DNA of 64,000 nt, taken from positions 137,032,738 to 137,096,737 of the forward strand of contig NC_084480.1 in NCBI RefSeq assembly GCF_030035675.1. Reading direction: 5' to 3'. Positions 63,859-64,000 of this stretch are shown one piece after another. The translations under genes and the position numbers were made by a program. Within the stretch, counting starts at the first letter, position 1; each line of letters starts with the position of its first letter. Origin of the DNA: Rhineura floridana (Eukaryota > Chordata > Lepidosauria > Squamata > Rhineuridae). The notes under the pieces are model-generated. The model had not been told where the DNA came from. It ran no database searches and was given only the letters and a program-made list of their open reading frames with translations.

Positions 63859-64000
63859 AAATAAGGAAAAACCCGTAGGCAGTATTCTCAGGAACACTGC
63901 TGAACCCAGCACCAGTCCTGCCCAACTTAAAACCCACCAAATGGAACAGAGCCACCAGCTCTATATTGTGCAGTGCTTGGTGGGATTCTGAAATGCTCAG
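63859..64000 (+). other. Possible exon at right edge, gene unknown
   Basis: A strong acceptor (TTTTTTCTTTTTCAG) ends at 63858. The following sequence is open for 44 codons in one frame (starting NKEKPVGSILRNT) and then stops. I do not recognise it; it may be a 5' UTR exon. Confidence 0.25.

Noticed and set aside
1-64000. CRISPR arrays, operons or bacterial features
   Set aside because: Spliced exons, SINEs, LINEs and CpG structure show vertebrate nuclear DNA; no regularly spaced identical short repeats with unique spacers occur.

Overview
The window is vertebrate nuclear DNA, most likely from a squamate reptile (lizard or snake). Genes are few, introns are long, and most of the length is interspersed repeats typical of squamates: L2-like and CR1-like LINEs, tRNA-derived SINEs with a BovB-type 3' end (Sauria type), 5S rRNA-derived SINEs, many small hAT-like and Tigger-like MITEs, and one recent Ty3/gypsy chromovirus. 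The assignment rests on repeat content and protein similarity recalled from memory; no search was run.

Three host genes can be read exon by exon. NIPSNAP3 (minus strand, 5.2-19.7 kb) is complete in six exons and gives a 247-residue protein, the length I recall for human NIPSNAP3A. A SPINK2-like Kazal inhibitor gene (plus strand, 23.8-33.4 kb) has four phase-compatible exons and about 87 residues; its last conserved cysteine position is a TGA codon. A TRIM32-like gene (minus strand, 40.2-45.9 kb) shows at least two exons coding a complete six-blade NHL propeller; its RING/B-box part was not found. At the right edge a CpG-rich block (61.2-62.1 kb) looks like a promoter, with a possible exon at 63.86 kb, gene unknown.

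Layout: 0-5 kb, a 5'-truncated L2-like LINE, SINEs and a pyrimidine-rich tract. 5-20 kb, NIPSNAP3, whose first intron holds a chromovirus (11183-16880) in sense orientation with 5-bp target duplications; its first exon lies between two 123-bp near-identical inverted arms. 20-23.5 kb, dense MITEs and LINE/SINE fragments. 23.8-33.5 kb, the SPINK gene, with a long hairpin and three copies of an internally periodic MITE in or near its introns. 35-38.6 kb, a nearly whole L2-like LINE inserted beside an older L2 fragment. 40-46 kb, the TRIM32-like gene. 46-55 kb, a CR1 3' half and assorted SINEs. 55.6-58.9 kb, a four-level nest of elements. 59-64 kb, SINEs and the CpG-rich block.

The host genes show no sign of acting in one pathway. 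NIPSNAP proteins are mitochondrial, SPINK proteins are secreted protease inhibitors, and TRIM32-type proteins are NHL-propeller ubiquitin ligases. The most unusual signals are the inverted arms around the NIPSNAP3 first exon, the TGA at the last Kazal cysteine, the SPINK intron hairpin and several small repeat families that I cannot assign to a named family.
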